64,000 nucleotides of DNA from Chelatococcus sp. HY11 (GCF_018398335.1 NZ_JAHBRX010000001.1:4557501-4621500), one strand, 5' to 3'. Counted from the first letter of the stretch, positions 37,219-46,656 are shown. Numbers and translations: made by a program. Notes: generated from the sequence alone by a model not told the origin.

Positions 37219-38775
37219 TTACGGCATGACCGCTTCGATGAGGAAGGGGCCGCGCCGCTTGAGGGCGGCCTCGAAAACTGTCGCCAGTTCATCGGTTGTC
37301 GTGACGCGGACGCCCTCGACACCCATACCCTTGGCTATGCTGACCCAATCGAGCGCCGGATCATCGAAGCCGAGCATGCGTTCGGCATTACGGCCGAATT
37401 CCTTGACGCCGACATTGCGCATCTCGCCTTGCAGGATCGCATAGGCGCGGTTCGAGTAGATGATCGAGATGACGTCGAGCTGCTCGCGTGCCTGCGTCCA
37501 CAAGGCCTGGACGGTATACATGCCACTGCCATCGGCCTGCAGGCCAATGACCTTGCGGTCGGGGCAGGCGACGGCCGCGCCGGTGGCAAGCGGCAGGCCG
37601 ATGCCGATGGAGCCGCCCGTCAGCGCCAGCATGTCGTGGGGGGCGGCAAGATGCGCGTAGTTATGGAAGGCGCCCGACGTGACGGCCTCGTCGCAGAGGA
37701 TCGCGTTTTCCGGAACACGCTGCATGACGACGCGTGCGATGGCATCAGCCGTCAGCGGGCCGGAAGGCACCGCCGCGGTCAGGGCCTCGGCGTCGGGCGC
37801 GGGACGCAGCTGGACCTTGCGCGGCGCGCCCACTTCGTCGGCCAGCCATTCCAGCGCGGCGGTGAGGTCCTGTCCCGCCGCCGCGAGCGTGATCAGTTCG
37901 CAGTCGTTGCGCACCACGCGGCCCGGCTTGCCGGGATAAGCGAAGAAGGCGACCGGCACGGTTGCGCCGACCATGATCATCACATCGACGTCCTTGAGCG
38001 CCTCCACAGCCACATCGACCACATAAGGCACGCGCTCGTAGGCCACGCGACCCCGGCCGCGCTCGGCCCGCGCGTTTGATGTCGGCGCCATCACGCGTGC
38101 GTTCGCCGTCTGCGCGATCGCGTCAGCCACGCTGAGCGGCTCCACGCGCAGGGCGCGCCCGCCGAGGAGCAGGGCGACGCGCTTGCCGGAGCGAAGCGCG
38201 GCGGCGGCCGCCTTCACCGTCTTCTCGTCGATCCCCGGGGGCTTCGGGCGCTCGGAGCGCTTGATGGAACGCGGTGTCACCGCGCCCCAGGCCATGTCAC
38301 CAGGCAGGATGAGCGTGGTTACACCCGGCAGCGAGACGGCGGCCCGCCAAGCTGCCGCCGCATCCTCGTCGATCGTCTCCGCATTGATGATCCGGCGCAC
38401 CCAGTTGGACATGGGCTTTGCCAGACTCTCGATATCGCTGGTCAGCGGCGCGTCGTGCTGCAGATGGTAGCTCGCATGGTCGCCGACGACATTGATCATC
38501 GGCGTCTTCGCGCGTCGGGCGTTGTGCATGTTGGCGAGGCTGTTCGCGAGACCAGGTCCGGTATGCAGAAGCGTCGCCGCCGGCTTGTCCGCCATGCGCG
38601 CATAACCATCGGCGGCGGCCGTCACGACACCTTCGAACAGGCCCAGCACGCAACGCATGCGCGGCTTGGCATCGAGCGCCGCCACGAAATGCATCTCGGA
38701 CGTCCCGGGATTGGCGAAGCAGACGTCGACGTCGTGGGCCAGCAGCGTGTCGCAGAGAAGATCGGCACCATTCAT
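37219..38775 (-). CDS. Thiamine-diphosphate enzyme (acetolactate synthase/benzoylformate decarboxylase type)
   Basis: 518 residues with all three domains of the TPP decarboxylase superfamily. FANPGTSEMHFVAAL and the catalytic glutamate in LFEGVVTAAADGYARM are in the first domain; the cofactor motif ADGSGMYTVQALW...YSNRAY is in the last. It is annotated in many genomes as acetolactate synthase large subunit, but no small subunit is present and it looks more like the MdlC-type branch, so it more likely decarboxylates or carboligates a 2-oxo acid. Its ATG overlaps the gabT stop by one base, so it acts with an aminotransferase. Confidence 0.82.
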   Translation of the reverse strand: MNGADLLCDTLLAHDVDVCFANPGTSEMHFVAALDAKPRMRCVLGLFEGVVTAAADGYARMADKPAATLLHTGPGLANSLANMHNARRAKTPMINVVGDHASYHLQHDAPLTSDIESLAKPMSNWVRRIINAETIDEDAAAAWRAAVSLPGVTTLILPGDMAWGAVTPRSIKRSERPKPPGIDEKTVKAAAAALRSGKRVALLLGGRALRVEPLSVADAIAQTANARVMAPTSNARAERGRGRVAYERVPYVVDVAVEALKDVDVMIMVGATVPVAFFAYPGKPGRVVRNDCELITLAAAGQDLTAALEWLADEVGAPRKVQLRPAPDAEALTAAVPSGPLTADAIARVVMQRVPENAILCDEAVTSGAFHNYAHLAAPHDMLALTGGSIGIGLPLATGAAVACPDRKVIGLQADGSGMYTVQALWTQAREQLDVISIIYSNRAYAILQGEMRNVGVKEFGRNAERMLGFDDPALDWVSIAKGMGVEGVRVTTTDELATVFEAALKRRGPFLIEAVMP

Positions 38776-40070
38776 CAGTTCTGGCTCTCGGTCACGAGTT
38801 CGGTGAGGGCGGCCTCGAGGATGGCGAGACCTTCCTTTACCTGTGCCACGGGCGTGGTGAGCGGTGCAAGCAAGCGCACGACATTGGCATCCGGCCCGCA
38901 GGACAGGAGAATGAGGCCCTTGTCCTCCGCCCGGGCGATGAGCGCGCTCGTCAAGGCCGCGTCAGGCGCACGCGTCGCACGGTCCTTCACAAGCTCGAAG
39001 GCCGTCATGGCGCCGAGACCGCGCACGTCGCCGATGCAGGCGAATTCATTGCGCTTCGCCATCGCGGTCAGATGGTCGCGCATGATCTCCCCGATCTCGG
39101 CTGCGCGGCCGGTCAGGTTCTCTTCCTCGACCACGTCGAGCACCGCATGGGCGGCCGCCACGCCGATGGGGCTGCCGCCATAGGTGCCGCCGAGACCTCC
39201 GGGCGCTGCCGCGTCCATGATCTCCGCCCGCCCGGTGACGGCCGACAGCGGGAAGCCGCCGGCGAGCCCCTTGGCCATGGTCACGATGTCAGCCGCGACG
39301 CCAGCGTGCTCGGCCGCGAACAGCTTGCCCGTGCGGGCGATGCCGGTCTGGATCTCGTCGATGATCATGAGGATGCCGTGCTCGTCGCAGACCTTGCGAA
39401 CCTCGCGCAGGAAATCGAAGGGCGCGACATAGAAGCCGCCTTCGCCTTGCACCGGCTCGACGATGATGGCGGCGACCCGCGCTGGGTCGACATCGGTCAG
39501 GAACAGGCTCTTCAGCCCAGCGATGGCCTGCGCCGTGTCGATGCCGTGATAGGTCTTCGGGAAGGGCGCGTGGAACACGTCGGCCGGGAAGGGGCCGAAG
39601 CCCTTCTTGTAGGGCACGACCTTGCCGGTGAGCGCCATGCCGAGCAGCGTGCGGCCGTGGAAGGCGCCGCCGAAGGCGATGACGGCCGGGCGGCCGGTGG
39701 CGTTGCGGGCGATCTTGACGGCATTCTCGACAGCTTCGGCGCCGGTGGTGACCAGCATCGTCTTCTTCGCGAAATCCCCTGGCGTCAGCCCATTGAGCCG
39801 CTCGGCGAGGCTGACGTAGCTCTCATAGGGCGCCACGTGGAAGCAGGTGTGGGTGAACGCCTGCGCCTGTTCGGTGACGGCGGCGATGACCTTGGGGTGG
39901 CAGTGGCCGGTGTTCACCACCGCGATGCCGGCGGCGAAATCGATATAGCGCTTGCCATCGACGTCCCACAGCTCGGCATTCTGAGCGCGCGCCACATAGA
40001 TCGACTTGGTGGCCACGCCGCGTGCCACGGCGCTCTTGTGCCGGTCCGCCAACTGAGCTGTTGCATTCAT
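38775..40070 (-). CDS. gabT: 4-Aminobutyrate aminotransferase-like class III aminotransferase
   Basis: 431 residues from the ATG at 40070 (MNATAQLADRHKSAV); a second ATG two codons upstream (40076), close to GGGAGAC, is equally possible. A longer open frame to 40715 is antisense to the regulator gene and is rejected. PLP enzyme features are VTTGAEAVENAVKIAR, FHGRTLLGMALTG, IIDEIQTGIARTG and the PLP lysine K267 in TMAKGLAGGFP. The protein closely follows GabT, transferring the amino group of GABA or a similar omega-amino acid to 2-oxoglutarate. It is divergent from an XRE-cupin regulator and followed by a TPP enzyme. Confidence 0.88.
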   Translation of the reverse strand: MNATAQLADRHKSAVARGVATKSIYVARAQNAELWDVDGKRYIDFAAGIAVVNTGHCHPKVIAAVTEQAQAFTHTCFHVAPYESYVSLAERLNGLTPGDFAKKTMLVTTGAEAVENAVKIARNATGRPAVIAFGGAFHGRTLLGMALTGKVVPYKKGFGPFPADVFHAPFPKTYHGIDTAQAIAGLKSLFLTDVDPARVAAIIVEPVQGEGGFYVAPFDFLREVRKVCDEHGILMIIDEIQTGIARTGKLFAAEHAGVAADIVTMAKGLAGGFPLSAVTGRAEIMDAAAPGGLGGTYGGSPIGVAAAHAVLDVVEEENLTGRAAEIGEIMRDHLTAMAKRNEFACIGDVRGLGAMTAFELVKDRATRAPDAALTSALIARAEDKGLILLSCGPDANVVRLLAPLTTPVAQVKEGLAILEAALTELVTESQN

Positions 40071-40155
40071 CGCCATCGTCTCCCAGAAAATGCGCCACCC
40101 GCGTCCCTGCGCGAAAGTCGGCCTGCCAATGCGGCGGACGATAGTCTTGCCCAGA

Positions 40156-40164
40156 ATTTTAAGC
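40156..40164. promoter_or_regulatory. Candidate regulator site in the gabT/regulator gap
   Basis: ATTTTAAGC in the AT-rich part of the divergent gap. The same nonamer occurs inverted within the palindrome GCTTAA-AATA-TTAAGC at 40810-40825, just beyond the other end of the regulator gene and before gckA. The pairing suggests a shared operator of the XRE-cupin protein. Confidence 0.4.
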
Positions 40165-40205
40165 AATATGGATAAAATAGTCCGCAACATGTCGGAGCTG
40201 GATGG

Positions 40206-40781
40206 ATGGAGTTTGACGTCGGTGCGCGGCTGCGCGAGTTGAGGGCCGCGGCGGGACTGTCGCAGCGCGATCTCGCGGAACGCGCGGGTGTGACGCATGG
40301 GTTGATCTCGATGATCGAGCGCAACCGCAACAGCCCGTCCGTGGCTTCGCTGCGCAAGATTCTCGGCGGCATTCCGACGACGATGTCGGAGTTCTTCAAT
40401 GAGGACCAGGCAACCAACGACAAGATCTTCTTCGCGGCGACCGAACTGACCGATCTGACCTCCCGCGTCGTCCCGCGTGGGCGTGGCGCGGCCGGGCGCA
40501 TGGCTTTCCGCCAGGTGGGCGACGCCCGCGCCCATGACCTGCAGATCCTGCACGAGCGCTACGAGCCGGGCGCCGACACCGGCCCGACGATGCTGGAGCA
40601 TCCCTCGCGCGAAGGCGGCGTGGTCATCTCCGGCGAGATCGAGCTGACCGTTGGCGATCAGGTCCGGCGTCTGAAGGCTGGCGAGGCTTATCTGTTCGAC
40701 AGCCGCATTCCCCATCGCTTCCGCAATATCGGCAAGGAGCCTTGCGAAGTCGTGAGCGCCTGCACCCCGCCTTATCTGTGA
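40206..40781 (+). CDS. XRE-cupin transcriptional regulator (PuuR-like)
   Basis: 191 residues. The helix-turn-helix is at about 8-62 (LSQRDLAERAGVTHGLISMI) and a C-terminal cupin domain at about 110-185 (GGVVISGEIELTVGD, RIPHRFRNIG). This architecture is that of PuuR, which represses putrescine/GABA catabolism genes and releases DNA when the cupin binds ligand. It is divergent from gabT and 172 bases upstream of the glycerate kinase gene, and both flanks carry the motif ATTTTAAGC. Control of gabT and the TPP enzyme is the most likely role. Confidence 0.87.
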   Translation: MEFDVGARLRELRAAAGLSQRDLAERAGVTHGLISMIERNRNSPSVASLRKILGGIPTTMSEFFNEDQATNDKIFFAATELTDLTSRVVPRGRGAAGRMAFRQVGDARAHDLQILHERYEPGADTGPTMLEHPSREGGVVISGEIELTVGDQVRRLKAGEAYLFDSRIPHRFRNIGKEPCEVVSACTPPYL

Positions 40782-40809
40782 GGTGGCCGGCGCCCTATGC
40801 GGCGCTTGC

Positions 40810-40825
40810 TTAAAATATTAAGCGC
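40810..40825. promoter_or_regulatory. Palindrome before the glycerate kinase gene
   Basis: GCTTAA-AATA-TTAAGC, perfect 6-base arms, 29 bases after the regulator stop. It contains the complement of the ATTTTAAGC motif found upstream of gabT. It may be an operator or a weak terminator. Confidence 0.4.
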
Positions 40826-40953
40826 GGCGACCAGCCCAGCCGTGCATCCGGCGTGCCCCGGTCAGCGCAAAAAGGCTTGCCCTGCCACGGCAGTTGCGGT
40901 CCATGTGGCGAAAAGGTCGGCGGATCGACGGAACGGATAGGGTGGAGGGTACT

Positions 40954-42192
40954 TTGGACGACAAGGCGATCTTGAGGGCGTTGTTCGATGCCGCGCTCGC
41001 GGCGGCCTACCCCGACGGCAAATTCGCAGGACGTCTGCCCGAGCCGCCCAAGGGACGTACCATCGTCATTGGCGCCGGCAAGGGGGCCGCGCGGATGGCG
41101 GCTGCCTTCGAGGCGGAATGGCCGGGCGCTTGCGAGGGACTTGTCGTCACGCGCTATGGCCACGGCATGGCGACGCGCGCGATCGAGGTTGTAGAGGCCG
41201 CTCACCCGGTGCCGGACGAGGCGGGGATGGCGGCTGCGGCCCGCATCCTGGCATTGGCGCAGTCCGCTGGCCCTGACGACCTCGTGGTCTGCCTTATGTC
41301 GGGCGGCGCCTCGGCCTTGCTGACCCTTCCGGCGGACGGCGTGACACTGGCCGACAAGCAGGCGGTCAACAAGGCCTTGCTGAAATCAGGCGCGCCCATC
41401 GGCGCGATGAACCAGGTGCGCAAGGCGCTCTCCGCCATCAAGGGGGGGCGGCTGGCCGCTGCCGCCGCGCCCGCCCGGCTCGTCACCTATCTCATCTCCG
41501 ACGTGCCGGGCGATGAGCCGCGCAGCATCGGTTCCGGCCCCACCGTGCCGGAAGCCTCGGATGCGGAGGCCGCGCTCGCCATCCTGAAGCGGTATGAGAT
41601 CGCCGTTCCAGCAGCCATCGAGGCGGCCATCCGCGCCAATGTGATCAAGGACGTGCCGGCGCCGGCGCCCATGCATATGCTGGCGACGCCGCATATGGCG
41701 CTCGAGGCCGCGGCAGCGAAGGCCAGGGAATTCGGCCTGACGCCGCTCATCCTCGGTGACGCGCTGGAGGGTGAGGCGCGCGAGGTGGCGACGGTGCTCG
41801 CCGGCATCGGCCGCTCGGTCGCCGAGCATGATGAGCCGGCAAAGCGCCCCTGTGTGCTGCTGTCTGGGGGCGAGACCACGGTGACCGTGCGCGGCAAGGG
41901 GCGGGGCGGGCGCAACGCGGAGTTTCTGCTGGCCTTCGCGCTGGCCTCCCAATCGGTGCCCGGGATCTCCGCGATCGCCTGCGATACCGACGGCATCGAC
42001 GGCTCGGAGGACAATGCAGGCGCCATCGTCGACGGCGATCTGATCGCGCAGGCAAAGGCTCGGGGAATCGATCTCGTCGCGCATCTGGCTAATAACGACG
42101 CCTATTCCGCCTTCTCGGCCCTCGACAGGCTCGTCGTGACGGGTCCGACCCTCACAAACGTCAACGATTTTCGCGCCATCCTGGTGCGCTGA
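40954..42192 (+). CDS. gckA: Glycerate 2-kinase (GckA/TtuD family)
   Basis: 412 residues from a TTG at 40954, chosen because GGAGG lies exactly 6 bases before it and the family similarity begins there (LDDKAILRALFDAALAAAYP); an ATG at 40894 would add 20 basic residues. VIGAGKGAARMAAAFE and MSGGASALLTLPA are the kinase-domain glycine-rich motifs, and the C-terminal MOFRL domain ends with LSGGETTVTVRGKGRGGRNAEF and DTDGIDGSEDNAGA. It phosphorylates D-glycerate to 2-phosphoglycerate. Older annotations call it hydroxypyruvate reductase. It may be independent of the gabT locus. Confidence 0.88.
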   Translation: MDDKAILRALFDAALAAAYPDGKFAGRLPEPPKGRTIVIGAGKGAARMAAAFEAEWPGACEGLVVTRYGHGMATRAIEVVEAAHPVPDEAGMAAAARILALAQSAGPDDLVVCLMSGGASALLTLPADGVTLADKQAVNKALLKSGAPIGAMNQVRKALSAIKGGRLAAAAAPARLVTYLISDVPGDEPRSIGSGPTVPEASDAEAALAILKRYEIAVPAAIEAAIRANVIKDVPAPAPMHMLATPHMALEAAAAKAREFGLTPLILGDALEGEAREVATVLAGIGRSVAEHDEPAKRPCVLLSGGETTVTVRGKGRGGRNAEFLLAFALASQSVPGISAIACDTDGIDGSEDNAGAIVDGDLIAQAKARGIDLVAHLANNDAYSAFSALDRLVVTGPTLTNVNDFRAILVR

Positions 42193-42373
42193 GCCGCGAG
42201 ACGCGTTTGGAACCCGCCGGTCATCCCTGAGGTCGCGAAGCACGGCGTTCCGGGGAGGACTGTGGCCTCATCGCATCGCCGCCGTGATCGGATGCTGCAC
42301 GTGTTGCCAATCCATTGCTTACCGAACGACGCGATGACATAAGCGAAACTGCGGATCTTGAGCAGGTTCACCG

Positions 42374-43354
42374 ATGATCGATTGGTTGATGAAGAGGCCG
42401 GCATCGACGGTGCTGGGCGGCTGTCTCGCCCTGTTTCTGCTCTATGAGCTATCGGTCGTCTTCTTCGCCTATACCGGCGATGCTTATGTCAACAGCGACA
42501 CCGTGACCCTTTCGGCGGAAATCGAGGGGCCGATCGCCCGGCTCGACGTGCATGAAAACCAGGTCGTTGCCAAGGGCGCCCCGCTTTTCACGATCGACCC
42601 AACGCCGTATCAGCTCGCCGTGGACGAGAGTACGGCGGCGCTTGCCAATGCCGAGGCGACACTCGCTCTCTCGCGGGACCGTTTGACCGCGTCCCAGGCG
42701 GACCTCGTCTCTGCCCAGGCGAGCGAGACGGCGGCGCGGCAGACCTATAATCGGGTCAGCAGCCTCGCGCGCTCCGAGTTCGCCTCCGGCCAGGCCATCG
42801 ATGACGCGACGCGCGACCTTGCGACGGCGACGGCGCGCGCGGCAGCCTCGGCCGCCGATGTGGATGTGGCCCGACAGACCATTGCCGTGAATGCCGCAAG
42901 CGTTCAGCAGGCGCAGGCGACGCTCAATCGCGCGCGCTACCAGCTCGGCAAGACGGCGGTGATCGCGCCGGATGCAGGCCGCGTCGCGCCCTTCACGGCG
43001 CGCGTAGGGGATTATCTGCAGGTTGGCAACCAGGTGCTGACCCTCGTCACCGACAACAGGCGGCGGGTGGTGGCGAACCTGTCGGAGCGGCATCTGGCGC
43101 GTCTGCGGCCGGGGCAGCGGGTGTGGCTGACGCTTGGCTCCCAGCCCTGGGTCGTGCATGCCGGCCGGGTGACGAGCGTGGCGCCCGGCGTGGCGCGCTC
43201 GCCGACCGCGCCGCTCACGCTGCCTTATGTCGATCCGACGACCGACTGGGTGCGTCTGCCGCGTCGCTTCCCGGTCGATATCGCGCTCGACACGTGGCCC
43301 GCGGATCTCGGCTTCTACCTGGGTGCCGACGCGCGCGTTCTCGTCATCTTCTGA
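42374..43354 (+). CDS. HlyD/EmrA-type periplasmic adaptor of an efflux system
   Basis: 326 residues. One N-terminal membrane anchor (about 12-32), then a biotinyl-lipoyl half (ARLDVHENQVVAKGAPLFTI), a long alpha-hairpin rich in Ala/Gln (about 85-190) and a beta-barrel with VRDYL-like GDYLQVGNQVLTLV. It links the inner-membrane pump to an outer-membrane channel. The downstream gene encodes an FUSC protein 13 bases later, the AaeA/AaeB arrangement that exports aromatic acids in E. coli. Confidence 0.87.
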   Translation: MIDWLMKRPASTVLGGCLALFLLYELSVVFFAYTGDAYVNSDTVTLSAEIEGPIARLDVHENQVVAKGAPLFTIDPTPYQLAVDESTAALANAEATLALSRDRLTASQADLVSAQASETAARQTYNRVSSLARSEFASGQAIDDATRDLATATARAAASAADVDVARQTIAVNAASVQQAQATLNRARYQLGKTAVIAPDAGRVAPFTARVGDYLQVGNQVLTLVTDNRRRVVANLSERHLARLRPGQRVWLTLGSQPWVVHAGRVTSVAPGVARSPTAPLTLPYVDPTTDWVRLPRRFPVDIALDTWPADLGFYLGADARVLVIF

Positions 43355-43367
43355 GGGGGCGGGGCGG

Positions 43368-44348
43368 ATGGACGCGATCTCCCGCCAAAGCCTCGTGACT
43401 GCCGTGGCCTGTCTGATGGCGACGCTTATCGCCATCGCAGCCGGCCTTGAACAGCCTTTCTGGGCGACCATTACGGCCTTCATCGTCTCCAACGTCGACA
43501 CATCGGCGCTGGTGACGAAGGCCGTGCTGCGGCTTGTGGGGACGGCGATCGGCTGCGTCATCGGCTATTTCGCGGCGGTGGCAATGGAAGGATTGCCTTT
43601 CGCGCAGGCGGCAGTCCTGTTCCTGGCCTCCGCGATCGGCACCTACGGCCGTTTTCGCAGCCGCTTCGGCTATGCGTGGATCCTCGGAGCCGCGAGCGTG
43701 ATGCTGCTCGTCACCAGCAGCATGAGCGATCCGACGGACCTCTATATCTTTGCCTGGACGCGCTTCTACGAGATCTCCATCGGCGTCTTGGTCGCGACCG
43801 TGCTTGCCTGGGGCTTCTCGGCCAGCGGCCCCATCAGCCTTCAGCCGGCGCCGGTCGCTGTCGCCCGCGACGCCGCGCTGGAGCAGGGCTTGTCGGCGGG
43901 TATAGCGGCTGTCGTCATCGCGCTGCTCTGGAACTGGTTCGATCTGCCGAGCCTGCCGCAGGTCATCGTGACGAGCCTCGTCGTGGTCAGCCAGGATCTG
44001 GGGGCCTCACGCCTGCGCGGCGCGCAGCGGATGATGGGATGCATCCTTGGCGGCTGCCTCGGCCTCATCGTCATCCTGATCGACGCCGCCGATTTCCTGT
44101 GGTGGGCCGTCGCGCTCGTGTCAGGCATCTTCCTGGCGTCGCGCCTGCATCTCAGCCCGCACAAGCATGCCTATGTCGGCACGCAGATCGGCATCGCCTT
44201 CATGATCACGCTCGTGACGGGCGGCGGCCCGCCCGACAGCATCCTCGCCCCGGTCAACCGCCTCTCCGGCATGGTCGCCGGCGTGGCGGTGATGCTGACG
44301 GTGATGTGGATGATGAGCGGCAAGCTGCACCGCGCCGTGTCCGCCTGA
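43368..44348 (+). CDS. FUSC family inner-membrane protein (AaeB-like, short)
   Basis: 326 residues from the ATG at 43368 (MDAISRQSLVTAVAC); the upstream frame belongs to the adaptor gene in another frame. Two sets of hydrophobic helices are separated by a short soluble part. FWATITAFIVSNVDTSALV and VGTAIGCVIGYF are the FUSC core. It is about half the length of E. coli AaeB, so it lacks the large cytoplasmic domain. With the preceding adaptor it likely forms an exporter of aromatic carboxylic acids or similar weak acids. Confidence 0.83.
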   Translation: MDAISRQSLVTAVACLMATLIAIAAGLEQPFWATITAFIVSNVDTSALVTKAVLRLVGTAIGCVIGYFAAVAMEGLPFAQAAVLFLASAIGTYGRFRSRFGYAWILGAASVMLLVTSSMSDPTDLYIFAWTRFYEISIGVLVATVLAWGFSASGPISLQPAPVAVARDAALEQGLSAGIAAVVIALLWNWFDLPSLPQVIVTSLVVVSQDLGASRLRGAQRMMGCILGGCLGLIVILIDAADFLWWAVALVSGIFLASRLHLSPHKHAYVGTQIGIAFMITLVTGGGPPDSILAPVNRLSGMVAGVAVMLTVMWMMSGKLHRAVSA

Positions 44349-44467
44349 GCTCGTATTCGCAATTTGCATAACACTTCGGCGCAGGTTGCGTCACAATCGC
44401 GGCGCGAAGGCCCTCGGCATCGTCACAGGTCGCATGCTTAAGGTCCGGGGCAATTCGGGGAAACGCC

Positions 44468-45412
44468 ATGGAATTCCGCAATCTCGGCCGGTCGGGCCTG
44501 CGTGTCTCGGTGGTTGGTCTTGGCTGCAACAATTTTGGTGGCCGGCTTGATGTGGAGGCGACGCGCCGCGTCGTGCACAAGGCGATCGACGCCGGGATCA
44601 CCCTGTTCGACACTGCAGACATCTATGGCAACCGAGGTGGTTCAGAAAGCCAGCTTGGGGAGGTCCTCGGTCCACGCCGCAAGGACATCGTGCTCGCCAC
44701 CAAATTCGGCATGGCGATGGACGATGGGGACATCCTCAAGGGCGGCTCGCGCCGCTATATCATGTCCGCCGTCGAGGCGAGCCTGAAGCGCCTGAAAACC
44801 GACTGGATCGACCTCTACCAGCTGCACCGACCCGATCCGCTGACGCCGATCGAGGAGACGCTGCGCGCCCTCGACGATCTCGTCCGCGCCGGCAAGGTGC
44901 GCTATATCGGCTGCTCCAACCTGCCGGGCTGGCAGGTTGTCGAGGCATATTTCACGGCGCGTGAGCTCGGCATCAACGGCTTCGCCTCCGTCCAGGACGA
45001 ATACAGCCTCGTCGAGCGCGGCATCGAGCGGGAGCTGGTGCCGGCCGCGTCCCGCTACGGCTTCGGTCTGCTGCCTTTCTTCCCGCTGGCGAGCGGCCTG
45101 CTCACAGGCAAGTACAAGCGTGGCGAGGCCGCGCCCGCCGGCACGCGCTTCGCCGAGCAGCGCTATGCCGATCGCTATTTCAACGATCGGAACTGGGACG
45201 TCGTCGAGGGCCTGCGCGGCTTCGCCGAGGCGCGCGGCCATAGCCTGCTCGAGCTCGCTTTCAGCTGGCTGGCAGCGCGGCCACTCGTCGCGAGCGTGAT
45301 CGCCGGCGCCACCAAGCCGGAACAGGTGGAGGCCAATATCGAGGCCGCCGGCTGGCGTCTCACGGCGGAGGACCTGGCCGAGATCGATCGCATCACCGGC
45401 ACGCCAGCCTGA
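44468..45412 (+). CDS. Aldo/keto reductase
   Basis: 314 residues, a complete AKR barrel. The catalytic tetrad is visible: Asp and Tyr in FDTADIYGNRG, Lys in LATKFGM and His in LYQLHRPDP. The C-terminal GATKPEQVEANIEA stretch binds the NADPH phosphate. It reduces aldehydes or ketones; the physiological substrate cannot be read from sequence. It precedes the MFS gene by 19 bases on the same strand. Confidence 0.9.
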   Translation: MEFRNLGRSGLRVSVVGLGCNNFGGRLDVEATRRVVHKAIDAGITLFDTADIYGNRGGSESQLGEVLGPRRKDIVLATKFGMAMDDGDILKGGSRRYIMSAVEASLKRLKTDWIDLYQLHRPDPLTPIEETLRALDDLVRAGKVRYIGCSNLPGWQVVEAYFTARELGINGFASVQDEYSLVERGIERELVPAASRYGFGLLPFFPLASGLLTGKYKRGEAAPAGTRFAEQRYADRYFNDRNWDVVEGLRGFAEARGHSLLELAFSWLAARPLVASVIAGATKPEQVEANIEAAGWRLTAEDLAEIDRITGTPA

Positions 45413-45431
45413 GGGGAGCCGCACACCGTCC

Positions 45432-46646
45432 ATGGCGTCCTCCAGTTGGCGCATCTTCCGGGAGAGGGATTTCTCTCTTTTCCTCAGCGCGCGCTTCTGC
45501 GCGTCGATCTCCCAACAGATCACCGATATCGCCGTTGGCTGGCTGGTCTATGACCTGACAGGCAGTGCACTTGCGCTCGGGCTGGTCGGCCTCGCGGCGT
45601 TCCTGCCCGTCATCAGTCTCGTGCTGGTGACCGGCCATGTGGCCGATCGGGTGGACCGCCGGCTCATCATGATGGCCTGTTTCGCTTTGAACACGCTCAT
45701 CTGTGTCGGTCTCGCCCTCTTCGCCATCTGGCAGCCGCCCGAGGTTTGGCCGCTCTATGCGCTCGTCGTGCTGATGGGCGTGGCGCGGGCCTTCTACCAG
45801 CCGGCAAGCCAGGCCTTCGTGCCGAATCTCGTGCCTCGGCACCTCTTCGGCCAAGCCATAGCCTGGAGTTCATCGATCGGGCAGGTCGCTGTCATCGCCG
45901 GTCCGGCGATCGGTGGCCTCCTGTATATCGCGGGCGCCCATGTCGCTTTTGGGGGCGCGGCCCTGCTCTTCCTCGTGGCGGCGGTCGCGGTGACGCTGAT
46001 CCGCCTGCGTGCGGAGAAGGTTCCGGCATCGAAGGTCAACTGGTCGACGCTCATCGCAGGATTGACCTTCATCCGCGGCAAGCCTGTGCTCTTCGGCGCC
46101 ATCACGCTCGATCTCTTCGGCGTGCTGCTTGGCGGCGCGACCGCGCTCCTGCCCATCTATGCCAGCGACATCCTGCATATCGGCCCGGCGGGCCTGGGGC
46201 TTCTACGCAGCGCCCCGGCGGTGGGAGCGGCGGCGATGGCCCTGGTGCTGGCGCATCACCCGATCGCGCGCAACGCCGGCAAGCGCATGTTCGGCGCCGT
46301 CATCCTGTTCGGGCTGGCGACCATCGTCTTCGGCCTGTCGACGAACTTCTACCTGTCGCTTGGCGCGCTGGTCGTCCTCGGCGCCTCGGACATGATCAGC
46401 GTGTTCGTTCGCCAGACGCTCGTCCAGGCCGATACGCCGGATACCATGCGCGGCCGGGTGGCTGCCGTGAACACGGTGTTCATCGGCGCCTCGAACCAGC
46501 TCGGTGAATTCGAGTCCGGCACGCTGGCGGCCTTCATCGGCGCGGCGCCGGCCGTCGCGCTGGGCGGCCTTGGAACCATTGCCATCGCCTTGGCGTGGAC
46601 CCGGCTATTTCCGACACTGCTCCACCGCGACAAGCTCGTCGAATAA
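45432..46646 (+). CDS. MFS transporter (EntS/MFS_3-like)
   Basis: 404 residues, about 12 membrane segments. The start WRIFRERDFSLFLSARFCA and the loop GHVADRVDRRLIMM, together with FYQPASQAFVPNLVP, place it in the MFS_3 group that includes the enterobactin exporter EntS and many uncharacterised exporters. It probably forms an operon with the aldo/keto reductase. It ends 50 bases before the promoter of the cobalt/cobalamin operon. Confidence 0.88.
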   Translation: MASSSWRIFRERDFSLFLSARFCASISQQITDIAVGWLVYDLTGSALALGLVGLAAFLPVISLVLVTGHVADRVDRRLIMMACFALNTLICVGLALFAIWQPPEVWPLYALVVLMGVARAFYQPASQAFVPNLVPRHLFGQAIAWSSSIGQVAVIAGPAIGGLLYIAGAHVAFGGAALLFLVAAVAVTLIRLRAEKVPASKVNWSTLIAGLTFIRGKPVLFGAITLDLFGVLLGGATALLPIYASDILHIGPAGLGLLRSAPAVGAAAMALVLAHHPIARNAGKRMFGAVILFGLATIVFGLSTNFYLSLGALVVLGASDMISVFVRQTLVQADTPDTMRGRVAAVNTVFIGASNQLGEFESGTLAAFIGAAPAVALGGLGTIAIALAWTRLFPTLLHRDKLVE

Positions 46647-46656
46647 GGTTGGCGCG

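Noticed and set aside
40071-40715. N-terminal extension of GabT to 646 residues
   Set aside because: It is antisense to the XRE-cupin regulator gene, and GabT similarity starts only at about 40070.
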